NCBI RefSeq assembly: GCF_020194175.1
Contig: NZ_JADYVX010000003.1
Location: 186,001 to 250,000 of the forward strand
From: Bradyrhizobium sp. BRP22
Lineage (GTDB): Bacteria; Pseudomonadota; Alphaproteobacteria; Rhizobiales; Xanthobacteraceae
Length of the DNA: 64,000 bases
Direction of reading: 5' to 3'
The position numbers were made by a program, and so were the translations under genes. Of the stretch, positions 1 through 8,280 are shown piece after piece. Position 1 is the stretch's first letter. Each line of letters opens with the position of its first letter. The notes under the pieces were generated by a model, which was given only the letters and a program-made list of their open reading frames with translations, was not told the DNA's origin and ran no database searches.

Positions 1-1
1 C

Positions 2-265
2 GCGCTGCACGGCTCGGCGACCAACACGTCGAACCGCCCGCGCAACCTGCTGCTCTATGAAGTCGCGGCAAGCGACGCCTGGCCGCTGGCGGGTGTGAAG
101 GATTTTGCCGAGTTCGACAGCCGTCTGCTCGCCGGCGGTTCGGTGATCGCGCCGCGCATGACCAGCGTTCCGGTGCGCATGCCGCTGCCGCCGCCCAAGC
201 GCCAGGGCTCGATCTACGAAACGCAGTCGGCGTCGAAGAAGACCTACTTCACGCGCGCAGCCTAG
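2..265 (+). CDS. Phytanoyl-CoA dioxygenase-like protein, C-terminal part (5' end outside window)
   Basis: Open frame entering from the left edge, 87 residues to a TAG stop. It begins with a His-Gly-Ser motif followed by Asn-x-Ser and an Arg about ten residues on. In the PhyH family of Fe(II)/2-oxoglutarate oxygenases this is the C-terminal block holding the last iron-binding His and the Arg that binds the 2-oxoglutarate carboxylate. The extension after the core ends in a basic, Ser/Tyr-rich tail (ETQSASKKTYFTRAA). The substrate cannot be inferred. The family call rests on this short C-terminal block only; the first iron-ligand motif lies outside the window. Confidence 0.55.
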   Translation, partial: ALHGSATNTSNRPRNLLLYEVAASDAWPLAGVKDFAEFDSRLLAGGSVIAPRMTSVPVRMPLPPPKRQGSIYETQSASKKTYFTRAA

Positions 266-275
266 AGAATTCAGA

Positions 276-309
276 CGAAGCCCGCGGGGAGCAAGACCCG
301 CGGGCTTCG
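276..309 (+). terminator. Terminator-like hairpin after the dioxygenase gene
   Basis: Perfect 13-bp inverted repeat (CGAAGCCCGCGGG at 276-288, its complement at 297-309) with an 8-nt loop, 10 bp after the stop codon. There is no run of T after the stem, so it is terminator-like rather than a classical intrinsic terminator. Confidence 0.6.
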
Positions 310-353
310 CGCTTGTGACGATCAGATAAACAAACCAACAGGGATGGAAACCC

Positions 354-1703
354 ATGACCGAGCTCAAGGCCGGCGACGCCGGCCAATCGCGTTTACGTGT
401 GATCCTTGCTGCGAGCGTCGGCTCCGCGCTCGAATGGTATGACTTCTTCCTCTACGGCACCGCGGCCGCACTGGTGTTCGGCGAGCTGTTCTTCCCGAAG
501 AGCGATCCCGTCGTCGGAACGCTGCTGGCGTTCCTGACCTTCGGCGTCGGCTTCGTGGTGCGCCCGTTGGGCGGCATCCTGTTCGGTATCATGGGCGATC
601 GTTATGGCCGCAAGCCGGTCCTGGTCGCAACGCTTCTGATGATCGGCGTCGGCACCACCGCGATCGGCCTGTTGCCGACCTATGCGCAGATCGGGATCTG
701 GGCACCTCTGCTGCTTGTCGCAATGCGCGTGGTTCAGGGCCTCGGCGCCGGTGCCGAATATGGCGGCGCGGTGATCTATCTCGTGGAGAACGCACCGCGC
801 CGGCATCGCGGCTTTTGGGGTGGCTTCGCGCCGCTCGGCGTGTCGGTTGGCAATCTGCTTGCCGCCGGCGCCTTCGCGCTTGTGACCATGTTGCCACGCG
901 AGGCGATGATGAGCTGGGGCTGGCGCCTGCCGTTCCTGGCAAGCTTCCTGTTGATCGTCGTCGGCATCTTCGTCCGCATGCGCGTGGCGGAAACGCCCGT
1001 TTACACCGAGGCGGTCGTCGCGCGCGGCAAGATCGAGCGCAACCCGGCGATGGAGGCGTTGCGCCAGCATCCGCGCAACTTCCTGGTCGTGCTCGGCGCG
1101 CGGATGGCCGAGAACGGGCTCGGCTATTTCTTCCCCGTGTTCGGCCTCAGCTACGTCATCACCACGGTGGGCGTACCGAGATCGGAAGCGCTGAGCGCGC
1201 TGATGCTCGCATTCACCATCGAGCTGTTCGCGATCCTCGGCTTTGCGGCGCTGTCGGATCGCATCGGACGGCGGCCGGTCTATCTGTTCGGCGCGTTGGC
1301 GGGCGTGGCGTTGGCTTTCCCGTTCTTCTGGATGGTCGGGACCAAGGAGTGGATCTGGATCGCGATCGCGTTCATCCTGGCCCGGGCGGTGGTGACGGCC
1401 GCGATGTTCGGACCGCAGGCTGCCTACTTCGCCGAGCTGTTCCCGCCGCAGCGTCGCTTTGCCGGATTCGCGTTTGCGCGCGAGCTCGGCTCGCTGCTCG
1501 CAGGCGGTCCGGCGCCGTTCGTCGCAACGGCACTGGTTGCCGCCTACGGCAGTTGGTGGCCCGTCGCCTGCTACGCGATGTTCCTGTCGCTGTGTACGGT
1601 GATCGCGGTCTGGATCGGGCCCGAGACCTATCGGGAGGATATCGCCGCGGACGAGCCCGTCGTGCAGCACGACTTACCCGTGGCAATGCCGCAGCGGGCC
1701 TGA
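354..1703 (+). CDS. MFS transporter, metabolite:H+ symporter (MHS) type
   Basis: 449-residue inner-membrane secondary transporter with about 12 hydrophobic segments. The N-terminal signature SALEWYDFFLYG (residues 24-35) is typical of the MHS subfamily, which includes citrate, shikimate, alpha-ketoglutarate and proline/betaine symporters. The loop 2-3 motif GDRYGRKP lies at residues 81-88, with a second copy of the pattern (SDRIGRRP) in the second half. Likely role is proton-coupled uptake of a small organic acid. The ATG is preceded by GGGATGG. It stands alone between two hairpins, so its substrate cannot be read from neighbours. The tcuAB genes at 8281-10765 lack the usual partner transporter TcuC, which is also of MHS type, so this gene is a candidate partner by inference only. 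Confidence 0.85.
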   Translation: MTELKAGDAGQSRLRVILAASVGSALEWYDFFLYGTAAALVFGELFFPKSDPVVGTLLAFLTFGVGFVVRPLGGILFGIMGDRYGRKPVLVATLLMIGVGTTAIGLLPTYAQIGIWAPLLLVAMRVVQGLGAGAEYGGAVIYLVENAPRRHRGFWGGFAPLGVSVGNLLAAGAFALVTMLPREAMMSWGWRLPFLASFLLIVVGIFVRMRVAETPVYTEAVVARGKIERNPAMEALRQHPRNFLVVLGARMAENGLGYFFPVFGLSYVITTVGVPRSEALSALMLAFTIELFAILGFAALSDRIGRRPVYLFGALAGVALAFPFFWMVGTKEWIWIAIAFILARAVVTAAMFGPQAAYFAELFPPQRRFAGFAFARELGSLLAGGPAPFVATALVAAYGSWWPVACYAMFLSLCTVIAVWIGPETYREDIAADEPVVQHDLPVAMPQRA

Positions 1704-1729
1704 GGGCGGCGCAGCCCCTCCGCGCCCAG

Positions 1730-1756
1730 TCGCCGCTCCGATTCATGGAGCGGCGA
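1730..1756. terminator. Bidirectional terminator-like hairpin
   Basis: Perfect 10-bp stem (TCGCCGCTCC / GGAGCGGCGA) with a 7-nt loop, placed between the convergent ends of the MHS transporter and the VOC gene. No T-tract on either side. Confidence 0.55.
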
Positions 1757-1789
1757 TTGGCCGATGCGATGCCTTTCACAGCGCCGTTG

Positions 1790-2455
1790 CTACGACGGCA
1801 ACGGTTTGCCGGTCTGTTCATTGACGATGTACTCGGCGTACCAGTCAGGCCAGTTCGCATCGTGCTCGCCGCCGTTCCGCTTCTCGTGCTCGCCATGCGC
1901 GGCCGCCGCGCGGCGGAGTGCGCTCGCGAGTTCGCTCGGCGAGGTGAACATCGTGCCGTCCGTGTCCACGCGGCCCGGCAATCGCGCGGTGATCTCCTGG
2001 AGCAGCCAGCCGTTGCCGTCCGGATCGCTGAACGAGGCAAACGACTGATAGCTGCGATGTTCGGGATCGACGCCGCCGACCCGCAGCCGGCCAAACAAAT
2101 AGGGTTCGTCCCTGCCATTGTGTTCGTCACCGCCGCCGTGGAACACTTCGCTGACCTTGACGCCGCGACTGAGCAGATCGCCGCGGGCGGCCTCGATGTC
2201 GGAGACGATCAGGTACAGGCCCTGTGCGGAGCCGGGCGCTGCCGGGGTGACGTTCTTGCCGAAGATGACCGAGGAGGGCGAGCCAGGCGGCGTGAACTGG
2301 ATCACACGCCACTCGCCAGCGGCGAAATCGGCATCGAGTCTCCATCCGAGCTTTGCGTAGAACTGTTTCGCGCGATCGACATCTGAAACCGGGATGACGA
2401 CGATCTCGAGCTTCATGTCGACCCGCGCCTTCGAGCCTTCGACTGCTGCTGCCAT
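1790..2455 (-). CDS. VOC (glyoxalase/bleomycin-resistance fold) family protein
   Basis: 221 residues. The core at residues 14-150 has the beta-alpha-beta pattern of one VOC module: KLEIVVIPVSDVDRAKQFYAK at the start, a central GLYLIVSDIEAARGDLLSRG, and a terminal SFSDPDGNGWLLQEI. The His/Glu positions suit a metal-dependent lyase or dioxygenase, but the substrate is not apparent. A C-terminal tail of about 60 residues (alanine-rich, then a Trp/Tyr-rich segment) is outside the VOC core. The start at 2455 has a GGGAGAG ribosome site seven bases upstream; Met14 is a weaker alternative. Convergent with the MHS transporter and monocistronic. Confidence 0.8.
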   Translation of the reverse strand: MAAAVEGSKARVDMKLEIVVIPVSDVDRAKQFYAKLGWRLDADFAAGEWRVIQFTPPGSPSSVIFGKNVTPAAPGSAQGLYLIVSDIEAARGDLLSRGVKVSEVFHGGGDEHNGRDEPYLFGRLRVGGVDPEHRSYQSFASFSDPDGNGWLLQEITARLPGRVDTDGTMFTSPSELASALRRAAAAHGEHEKRNGGEHDANWPDWYAEYIVNEQTGKPLPS

Positions 2456-2706
2456 GCTTCTCTCCCTGATGTTGATCGTTGATCGGCGAGCACGTTGCCC
2501 GTGCCCCTCTTGATTTTATATCGATTGCCGCAGGCACTGCCGTGTGAGGTGGGCCTGCCATCGGTTCCCTTCTCACGCACTTTCACGATCTTTTTATAGC
2601 CGCATCGGGACCTATGGGATGCGGATTTCTGCCGCGATCACAATGTATTTGAGATGATTGCCGTCATCTAACGGGAATTGCCTCTGGGATTGGCTTGGAG
2701 CCGCAT

Positions 2707-2856
2707 ATGGGTGAAGTCGTTCGATTTGTTCCAAAGTCTGAGCTGGAACGGGCTCGGCTTATCCGCGAAGCGCGCGCCATCTACGACGCCATATTCCCGG
2801 CGACCGATGACGCCAGCTCACCACGGCACGACGAAACGCCGCAGGATCAGGGGTGA
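2707..2856 (+). CDS. Small conserved protein of unknown function
   Basis: 49-residue protein starting MGEVVRFVPKSELERARLI and ending in an acidic, Asp/Glu-rich tail. It appears as an amphipathic helix (residues 9-30) followed by a disordered tail. From memory, very similar short proteins beginning MGEVVRFVPKSELER recur in Bradyrhizobium genomes; that recollection needs a database check. High third-position GC in this frame supports coding. A longer overlapping frame at 2678-2893 has poor composition and is not preferred. Function unknown. Confidence 0.6.
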   Translation: MGEVVRFVPKSELERARLIREARAIYDAIFPATDDASSPRHDETPQDQG

Positions 2857-3180
2857 GCTCACGTTCAAGGCGGCCGCTCCTCGCATCCACTGAGCGCTTG
2901 GCCGGCCTCAATTGAAAGCTGTTTTGGCGCCGAAAGCGATCGGCGTCTTTATGTTCGACGTATCCCCCGGCCGACCGCCATAAGATCCGCTACTCCAGCA
3001 GCGGGAATTTCCTCGGCACGTTGCAGGCCTTGGGTCATCCTGGCCGAGCCATGTAGTGGTCCCAGCGCGCTCGGATCGCGCGTGGCAAATGCACCAAGCG
3101 CGCCCGAACCACCAAACACCGATGCCCATCGATCCCCCTTGAGTTCGATCGTCGACTGAGTGTAAAGGAGTGCCAGAAAA

Positions 3181-3207
3181 ATAGAACAGCGTTCTATTGT
3201 GCAGAAC
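3181..3207. promoter_or_regulatory. Operator-like dyad upstream of the hydrolase operon
   Basis: Perfect inverted repeat ATAGAAC-AGC-GTTCTAT (3181-3197). Its right half, GTTCT, pairs again with AGAAC at 3203-3207, so three GTTCT-type half-sites sit in 27 bp directly before the first gene of the operon. This arrangement is typical of a repressor or activator site. The IclR gene at the end of the same operon (6693-7448) is the obvious candidate ligand-responsive regulator, by inference. Confidence 0.5.
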
Positions 3208-3226
3208 GATGCGGGAGGAAATTAGC

Positions 3227-3664
3227 GTGAACCCTGATGCGGGATCGACCGACCGGCAATCTGTCCCGTTCGACAATCAGGTGGTCGAAGCGTTCAGGAC
3301 CATTCCAGAATTGCTGTCGCGTGATGAGAAGCTGATCAGCCGCGGCCGGTTGCTCGACGTGGAGTGCCTGCTCGGGCCCACGGTGCAGCCCTTTCATGTG
3401 ACCATTCAGGGCGGGCGCATCCTCGATATGACCCCCGCGCCGGTGTTGATGCGGTCGTGGCGCTTCGCCTATCGCGCGACGCCGGCCGCGTTCCGCGCCT
3501 ATTGGCAGGCGATGCCGCCGCCCGGCCGGCACGATCTGCTCGCGCTCACCAAGCGCGGGGAGGCGACGCTGGAAGGCGATCTGCATCCCTTCATGGCGCA
3601 TCTGCAGTACTTCAAGGATCTCCTGGCGCTGCCGCGTCGCAGCGGTCTTTTGGGCGCATCATGA
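3227..3664 (+). CDS. SCP2-like or unknown small protein, first gene of hydrolase operon
   Basis: 145 residues from a GTG start. This start is chosen because GGGAGG at 3213-3218 sits 8 nt upstream; an in-frame ATG at 3209 has no ribosome site. The C-terminal part (HDLLALTKRGEATLEGDLHP then MAHLQYFKDLLALP) resembles the end of sterol-carrier-protein-2-type domains, where a G-D-x(n)-hydrophobic helix closes a lipid pocket. That assignment is tentative. The stop overlaps the next start in ATGA (3661-3664), so the two genes are probably translationally coupled and may act on the same hydrophobic substrate. Confidence 0.6.
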   Translation: MNPDAGSTDRQSVPFDNQVVEAFRTIPELLSRDEKLISRGRLLDVECLLGPTVQPFHVTIQGGRILDMTPAPVLMRSWRFAYRATPAAFRAYWQAMPPPGRHDLLALTKRGEATLEGDLHPFMAHLQYFKDLLALPRRSGLLGAS

Positions 3665-4518
3665 GTGGCTTTGTTGAACCGATCGTTGGCCGCTACGTTC
3701 ACGTCGAGATCGATGGCGAGATCAACCGCATCTATTTCGAGGAGAATGGCACCGGCATTCCCCTGGTATGCCTGCACACCGCCGGCTCCGATGCGCGGCA
3801 GTGGCGCCATTTGCTTGTTGACGAAGAGTTCACCAGGCAGTTTCGCATCATCACGTTCGACATGCCCTGGCACGGCAAGTCGAACCCGCCCGACAGCCAG
3901 TATGGCAACGAGTACAGGCTGACGACGGCGACCTACACGGCCACGATCCGCGCGTTTTGCAGCGCCTTGAGGCTCGATCGGCCGGTGGTGATGGGCTGCT
4001 CGATCGGGGGACGCATCGTCCTCAATCTGGCGATATCGCATGCCAGCGAGTTTCGCGCGCTGATCGGACTCGAGGCCGCCGACTTCCAGCAGCCCTGGTA
4101 CGACACGGCCTGGCTGAACCGGCCCGATGTCCATGGCGGCGAAGTGTGCGCCGCGCTGGTCTCCGGCCTGATCGCGCCGAACGGACCAGTGGTGGCGCGC
4201 GACGAGACTCTTTGGGGCTACAAGCAAGGCGGTCCCGGCATCTTCAAGGGCGATCTCTATTTCTACCGGGTTGACGGCGATCTGCGCGGCCGCGTCGGCC
4301 AAATCGATGTGCGCCAATGCCCGCTCTATCTCTTGACCGGTGAATACGATTTTTCCTGCACGCCGGAGGACACGCTGCGCACGGCCGCGAGCATTCCCGG
4401 CGCCAGGGCCAAGATCATGGAACGGCTAGGCCATTTCCCGATGAGCGAGAATCCAGCTCAATTCCGCGCCTATATCGCTCCAGTGCTGCAGGACATCCTG
4501 AACAGACAGAATACTTGA
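3661..4518 (+). CDS. Alpha/beta-fold hydrolase
   Basis: 285 residues, cytoplasmic, typical length for the family. Oxyanion-hole segment LHTAGSD (39-45), nucleophile elbow GCSIGG with Ser114, acid Asp230 in TGEYD, and catalytic His258 in RLGHFP are all present. The product is probably an esterase or C-C/amide hydrolase opening a small ester, lactone or dicarbonyl; the substrate is not identifiable. The longer open frame begins at 3364, but the ATG at 3661 overlapping the previous stop is the natural start. Followed closely by a binding protein and a beta-hydroxyacid dehydrogenase, suggesting uptake and stepwise breakdown of one carboxylic compound. Confidence 0.82.
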   Translation: MSGFVEPIVGRYVHVEIDGEINRIYFEENGTGIPLVCLHTAGSDARQWRHLLVDEEFTRQFRIITFDMPWHGKSNPPDSQYGNEYRLTTATYTATIRAFCSALRLDRPVVMGCSIGGRIVLNLAISHASEFRALIGLEAADFQQPWYDTAWLNRPDVHGGEVCAALVSGLIAPNGPVVARDETLWGYKQGGPGIFKGDLYFYRVDGDLRGRVGQIDVRQCPLYLLTGEYDFSCTPEDTLRTAASIPGARAKIMERLGHFPMSENPAQFRAYIAPVLQDILNRQNT

Positions 4519-4539
4519 ATTAGATAGGGAGGCGTATTG

Positions 4540-5736
4540 ATGAAGTTGTGTTGGATGGTCGCGGCCGCGCTTGTTGCGCAGGTGAGTGTCGCGTCGGCAG
4601 CCGATAATGTGATTCGGATCGGTGTGCTCAACGATCAATCCGGCGTGTTCGCCGACAATGGCGGCCGCGGCTCGGTGGCAGCGGCAAAGCTCGCGGCGGA
4701 GGATTTCGGCAACGAAATCCTCGGCAAGAAGATCGAGATCATCTCCGCCGATCACCAGAACAAGCCGGACATTGCCTCCGCCACCGCGCGCAAATGGTTC
4801 GACAACGAAGGTGTCGACATGATCGCCGATGGCGCCGCATCCTCCGCGGGCTTTGCCATCCTCGAAGTCGCGCGGCAGAAGAACAAGATCTTCGTCATCT
4901 CCGGCCCCGGCTCGTCCGACTTCACTGGAAAGTCCTGCTCGCCGGTCAGCTTTCACTTCAACTACGACACCTATGCGCTGTCGAAGCTGACCAGCGATGC
5001 GATCACGCGCGCCGGCAGCAAGACCTGGTACTTCGTCACGGCCGACTATGCGTTCGGCCATGCATTGCAGCGTGACGCCACGAAGTTCATCGAGGCCGCC
5101 GGCGGCAAGGTGATCGGTTCGGCCGCACATCCACTGGGCACCGCGGATTTCGCCTCGTTTCTGCTGCAGGCGCAGGGATCCAAGGCCGATGTGGTCGGGC
5201 TCGCCACCTCGGGCGCGGATGTGCAGACCGCGATCAAGCAGGCCGGCGAGTTCGGCATCGTCGAGGGCGGGCAGAAGCTGGCCGGTCTTCTTGTCTTCAT
5301 TACCGACGTCAACTCGCTCGGACTCAAGGCGACGCAGGGCCTGCAGGTGACGACCTCCTTCTACTGGGATCTCAATGACGAGACCCGCGCCTGGTCGAAG
5401 CGCTATGCGGCGCTGATGGATGGCAAGGTCGCGAGCATGGTCCAGGCCGGCGTCTATAGCGGCGTCCACCACTATCTCGCCGCGGTCAAGGCAGCCGGCA
5501 CGACGGATACGACCGCCGTCGCCGCCAAGATGCACGAGATGAAGGTCAGCGACATGTACAACAAGGATGTCACGGTCCGCCCCGATGGACGGGTGCTGCA
5601 CACCATGTATCTCGTGCAGGTGAAGAAGCCGGACGAATCGAAGTACAAATACGATTACTACAGGATCGTCAGCTCCAGGCCCGGCGAAGAGGTGTTCCGG
5701 CCGATGAACGAAGGCGGCTGTCCGCTGGTCAAGTGA
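4540..5736 (+). CDS. ABC transporter substrate-binding protein, Liv type (orphan)
   Basis: 398 residues, Peripla_BP_6 (leucine-binding) fold with a signal peptide ending about residue 22 (VASA/ADN). Predicted periplasmic. The start ATG at 4540 follows GGGAGG at 4527-4532; TTG at 4537 is unlikely. No permease or ATPase genes follow, so it must share a transporter encoded elsewhere or act as a sensor. It is clearly paralogous to the protein at 51653-52852, sharing ISADHQ, YDTYALSK, FVTADYAFG, TADF and QGGQKL-type blocks and a terminal CPL motif. Lies between the hydrolase and the dehydrogenase genes. Confidence 0.88.
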   Translation: MKLCWMVAAALVAQVSVASAADNVIRIGVLNDQSGVFADNGGRGSVAAAKLAAEDFGNEILGKKIEIISADHQNKPDIASATARKWFDNEGVDMIADGAASSAGFAILEVARQKNKIFVISGPGSSDFTGKSCSPVSFHFNYDTYALSKLTSDAITRAGSKTWYFVTADYAFGHALQRDATKFIEAAGGKVIGSAAHPLGTADFASFLLQAQGSKADVVGLATSGADVQTAIKQAGEFGIVEGGQKLAGLLVFITDVNSLGLKATQGLQVTTSFYWDLNDETRAWSKRYAALMDGKVASMVQAGVYSGVHHYLAAVKAAGTTDTTAVAAKMHEMKVSDMYNKDVTVRPDGRVLHTMYLVQVKKPDESKYKYDYYRIVSSRPGEEVFRPMNEGGCPLVK

Positions 5737-5799
5737 AGATATCGAGACGGGCGGGCGCTCGCATCAGGCGCCGCCGCAAAGCGTGAGGAGAATGCCGGC

Positions 5800-6684
5800 A
5801 TGGCACAGACAATCGGATTTATCGGTCTTGGCGTCATGGGCGAGCCGATCTGCCGCAATCTGGTGCGCAAAAGCGGACGAAAGGTGCTGGCATTTGATCT
5901 TTCGGCGGAGCCGCTGGCGCGGATCGTCGCCGATGGCGCTGCGGCCGCTGGCTCCGTTGCCGAAGTCATCGGCGGTAGCGAGGTCATCTTCATCTGCCTG
6001 CCGAGCGCGAAGCATGTGTCATCGGTGTTCGAGGGCGGCATCGCGGCGTCGATCCGAAGCGGTCAGACCGTGATCGACCTCGGCACCTCCGAGGTCGGCA
6101 TGACCCGTGAGTTTGCGCGGCGGCTGGCGGAGAAGGGCGCGCTCTGGATCGACGCGCCGATCGCTCGCACGCGCCAGGCGGCGCAGGACGGCACGCTCAG
6201 CGTGATGGTCGGCGCGACGGCCGACGAATTTGCCAAGGTCGAGCCGCTGATCCGGCATTTCGCCACCGACGTCACGCTCTGCGGCGGCACCGGCGCCGGA
6301 CAGGTGACGAAGATCCTGAACAACATGGTGCTGTTCGAGACGGTCAACGCACTGGCGGAAGCCGTTGCCGTTGCGAGCCATAGCGGCGTCGAACCAAGGC
6401 TGCTGCTGGAAACGCTATCCAAGGGGTCGGCGGACAGCTTTGCGCTTCGCAACCACGGCATGAAGGCGATTGTTGCGAACGAATTCCCGCTGCGGGCGTT
6501 CTCGACTGAATATGCGCTGAAGGACCTGACCTATGCGCTGGAGCTCGGCGGTGAGGCCGGCCTGAACCTGCGCGGCGCGGCGCTGATGCGCAGCATTTTC
6601 GAGGAGACGATCGACAAGGGGATGGGAGATGCGTACTTTCCGGTCATCGCAAAACTGATCGATCCCGCCAGCTTCTCCAGCTAG
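5800..6684 (+). CDS. NAD(P)-dependent beta-hydroxyacid dehydrogenase (3-hydroxyisobutyrate dehydrogenase-like)
   Basis: 294 residues. N-terminal Rossmann motif GLGVMG at 9-14. The catalytic Lys171 sits in GAGQVTKILNN, the hallmark of the HIBADH/tartronate semialdehyde reductase/6-phosphogluconate dehydrogenase family. The substrate-binding segment around residues 117-125 reads DAPIARTRQAAQDGTL, where the family usually has DAPVSGG; the Ser-Gly-Gly is replaced, which suggests an altered substrate. AGGAG lies ahead of the ATG. Probably oxidises or reduces a beta-hydroxy acid produced by the hydrolase at 3661. Nine bases separate its stop from the IclR start. Confidence 0.85.
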   Translation: MAQTIGFIGLGVMGEPICRNLVRKSGRKVLAFDLSAEPLARIVADGAAAAGSVAEVIGGSEVIFICLPSAKHVSSVFEGGIAASIRSGQTVIDLGTSEVGMTREFARRLAEKGALWIDAPIARTRQAAQDGTLSVMVGATADEFAKVEPLIRHFATDVTLCGGTGAGQVTKILNNMVLFETVNALAEAVAVASHSGVEPRLLLETLSKGSADSFALRNHGMKAIVANEFPLRAFSTEYALKDLTYALELGGEAGLNLRGAALMRSIFEETIDKGMGDAYFPVIAKLIDPASFSS

Positions 6685-6692
6685 GACACACC

Positions 6693-7448
6693 ATGCGTTC
6701 GCCCGGCGTCGCCGCCGTCGATCGTGCGCTCACCATTTTGGGGGCGTTCGAGGAAAGACCGGAGCCGATGAGCCTGGCCGAGCTCTCCCGGCACACCGGG
6801 ATGTACAAGAGCACGCTGCTGCGGCTGATGACCTCGCTGCAGGAGTTTGGCTACCTCGTGCAGCTCCCCGAGGGACGCTATCACCTCGGGCCGACGCCGT
6901 TCCGCCTGGGCGCGATCTATCAGCGCGCCAACAATCTGCATGACCGTGTGATCCCGGTTCTGAGGCAATTGGTGGCTGCCGGCACGGAAAGTCCGTCGTT
7001 CCACGTCCGGCATGACGGCAAGCGCCGCTTGTGCGTCTTTCGGATCGATTCCCAGCACTCGACGCTCGACCGCGTCGAGGCGGGGATGCTGCTGCCGCTG
7101 GACCGCGGCGCCGCAGGGCGAGTCATCCTGGCGTTCGACGGCGAGAGCGGCGAGGTGTACGATCCTATCAGGAAGGGCGCCATTGCGGTTTCGTTCGGCG
7201 AGCGCGACCCGGACTGTGCCGGCATTGCCTGTCCCGTGTTCGGGCCAAACGGGAAGCTGGTCGGCGCGCTGTCGCTGTCCGGCCCCAAACCGCGCTTCAC
7301 CAAGGAGAACATCAAGACGATGTCCTCGCTGCTGTCGCAAGCTGCGTCTCGGCTGACGCGCTCGCTCGGCGGTCCGACCGAGCTTCTCGATCACGCTGCC
7401 GCGCCGCTCGACGGGACGGCGCGCCCGCCGCGACGGGCAAGGAAATAG
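6693..7448 (+). CDS. IclR-family transcriptional regulator
   Basis: 251 residues. N-terminal winged helix-turn-helix (about 1-65; SLAELSRHTGMYKSTLLRLM is the recognition region) and C-terminal IclR effector domain (about 75-235) with the family motif GPNGKLVGALSLSGP. Last gene of the operon that begins at 3227, so it probably senses the substrate or an intermediate and controls that operon through the dyad at 3181-3207. Convergent with the GntR gene that ends 13 bp downstream. Confidence 0.87.
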   Translation: MRSPGVAAVDRALTILGAFEERPEPMSLAELSRHTGMYKSTLLRLMTSLQEFGYLVQLPEGRYHLGPTPFRLGAIYQRANNLHDRVIPVLRQLVAAGTESPSFHVRHDGKRRLCVFRIDSQHSTLDRVEAGMLLPLDRGAAGRVILAFDGESGEVYDPIRKGAIAVSFGERDPDCAGIACPVFGPNGKLVGALSLSGPKPRFTKENIKTMSSLLSQAASRLTRSLGGPTELLDHAAAPLDGTARPPRRARK

Positions 7449-7461
7449 CGCGCGGCGTGCG

Positions 7462-8142
7462 CTACTGCTTCTGCAGAAGTTTCAAGCGACAGCGCAGCGC
7501 TTCCCTGATATGGGTGCGCGCCAGCTTCTCCGCCTTGTCGCCATCGCGGGCGGCGATCGCGCTGATGATGGCGCGGTGCTCCTTGCGGCTGGTCGACGGG
7601 CGGCCGGCCACGGAGAAGGTGGTGGGGCCGAGCAGCGCAATCCAGTCCTGCAGCTCCCTGGAGGCACCATCGAGATAGCGATTGCGGGCCGCGCGGCAGA
7701 TCGCCTCATGGAAGGCGCGGTTGAGCTCCGCCATCTCGGCCGGATCGTCGGGGTGTTCCGCAAACGCCTGCTCGATATCCGTGAGGGCATCGATCTCGGG
7801 CCGCGAGGCGTGTTCGGCGGCAAGCCGGGCGGCCGCGCCTTCCAGAATTTCGCGCATGGTATAGAGCTCGAGCACCTCGCTGATATCGAGGCTGCGGACG
7901 ATCAGCCCGCGGCCGCCTGCCGGCGCCACGAAACCGCGCGCAGCAAGCCGCCCCAACGCCTCGCGCACGGGGGTGCGGCTGACCTTGAGCCGCTGCGCGA
8001 CCTCTTCTTCGCGCAGCCGGTCGCCGGCGCGATAGGCTCCCGCCTTCAGCGCCTCGCACAAGGAGCGGAACACGGCCTCCCCGAGCTGTACGCCGGAGCC
8101 GCGCGAAATCGATCCGATCGCCTTGTTTGGCCGCCTTGCCAT
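7462..8142 (-). CDS. GntR-family regulator with FCD domain, probable repressor of tcuAB
   Basis: 226 residues. Winged HTH at about 15-80, including LREEEVAQRLKVSRTPVREA; C-terminal FCD domain with the metal/ligand motifs LNRAFHEAI, EHRAIISAI and ARTHIREAL. The open frame extends to 9057, but the ATG at 8142 is the right start: it is preceded by CCGGAGG and lies just inside the divergent intergenic region. Divergent from tcuAB with a perfect TTTGTATACAAA palindrome between them, so it most likely represses tcuAB and itself until a tricarboxylate-type inducer binds the FCD domain. Confidence 0.85.
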   Translation of the reverse strand: MARRPNKAIGSISRGSGVQLGEAVFRSLCEALKAGAYRAGDRLREEEVAQRLKVSRTPVREALGRLAARGFVAPAGGRGLIVRSLDISEVLELYTMREILEGAAARLAAEHASRPEIDALTDIEQAFAEHPDDPAEMAELNRAFHEAICRAARNRYLDGASRELQDWIALLGPTTFSVAGRPSTSRKEHRAIISAIAARDGDKAEKLARTHIREALRCRLKLLQKQ

Positions 8143-8207
8143 CCTGCCTCCGGTCGCAAGCGCATCAATCCCATGCAAAGACGACGCTTGCGGCATCGAT
8201 GTATATC

Positions 8208-8219
8208 TTTGTATACAAA
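8208..8219. promoter_or_regulatory. FCD/GntR operator palindrome
   Basis: Perfect 12-bp palindrome TTTGTATACAAA in the 138-bp divergent region between the GntR gene and tcuA. TTGTATACAA is the usual core bound by FCD-type GntR repressors. It lies 61 bp before the tcuA start and 66 bp before the GntR start, well placed to control both. Confidence 0.65.
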
Positions 8220-8280
8220 AAGGAACAATGGGTGCAAACCCGGAAACGCCGAAAATGGCCTTCGCGATCGGGCAGAAGGA

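Noticed and set aside
393..1670. Long minus-strand open frame opposite the MHS transporter
   Set aside because: Arg/His-rich composition typical of a GC-rich antisense shadow; the plus-strand frame has clear transporter motifs.
2678..2893. 71-codon plus-strand frame overlapping 2707-2856
   Set aside because: Composition is poor and it lacks a ribosome site; the other frame gives a plausible conserved small protein.
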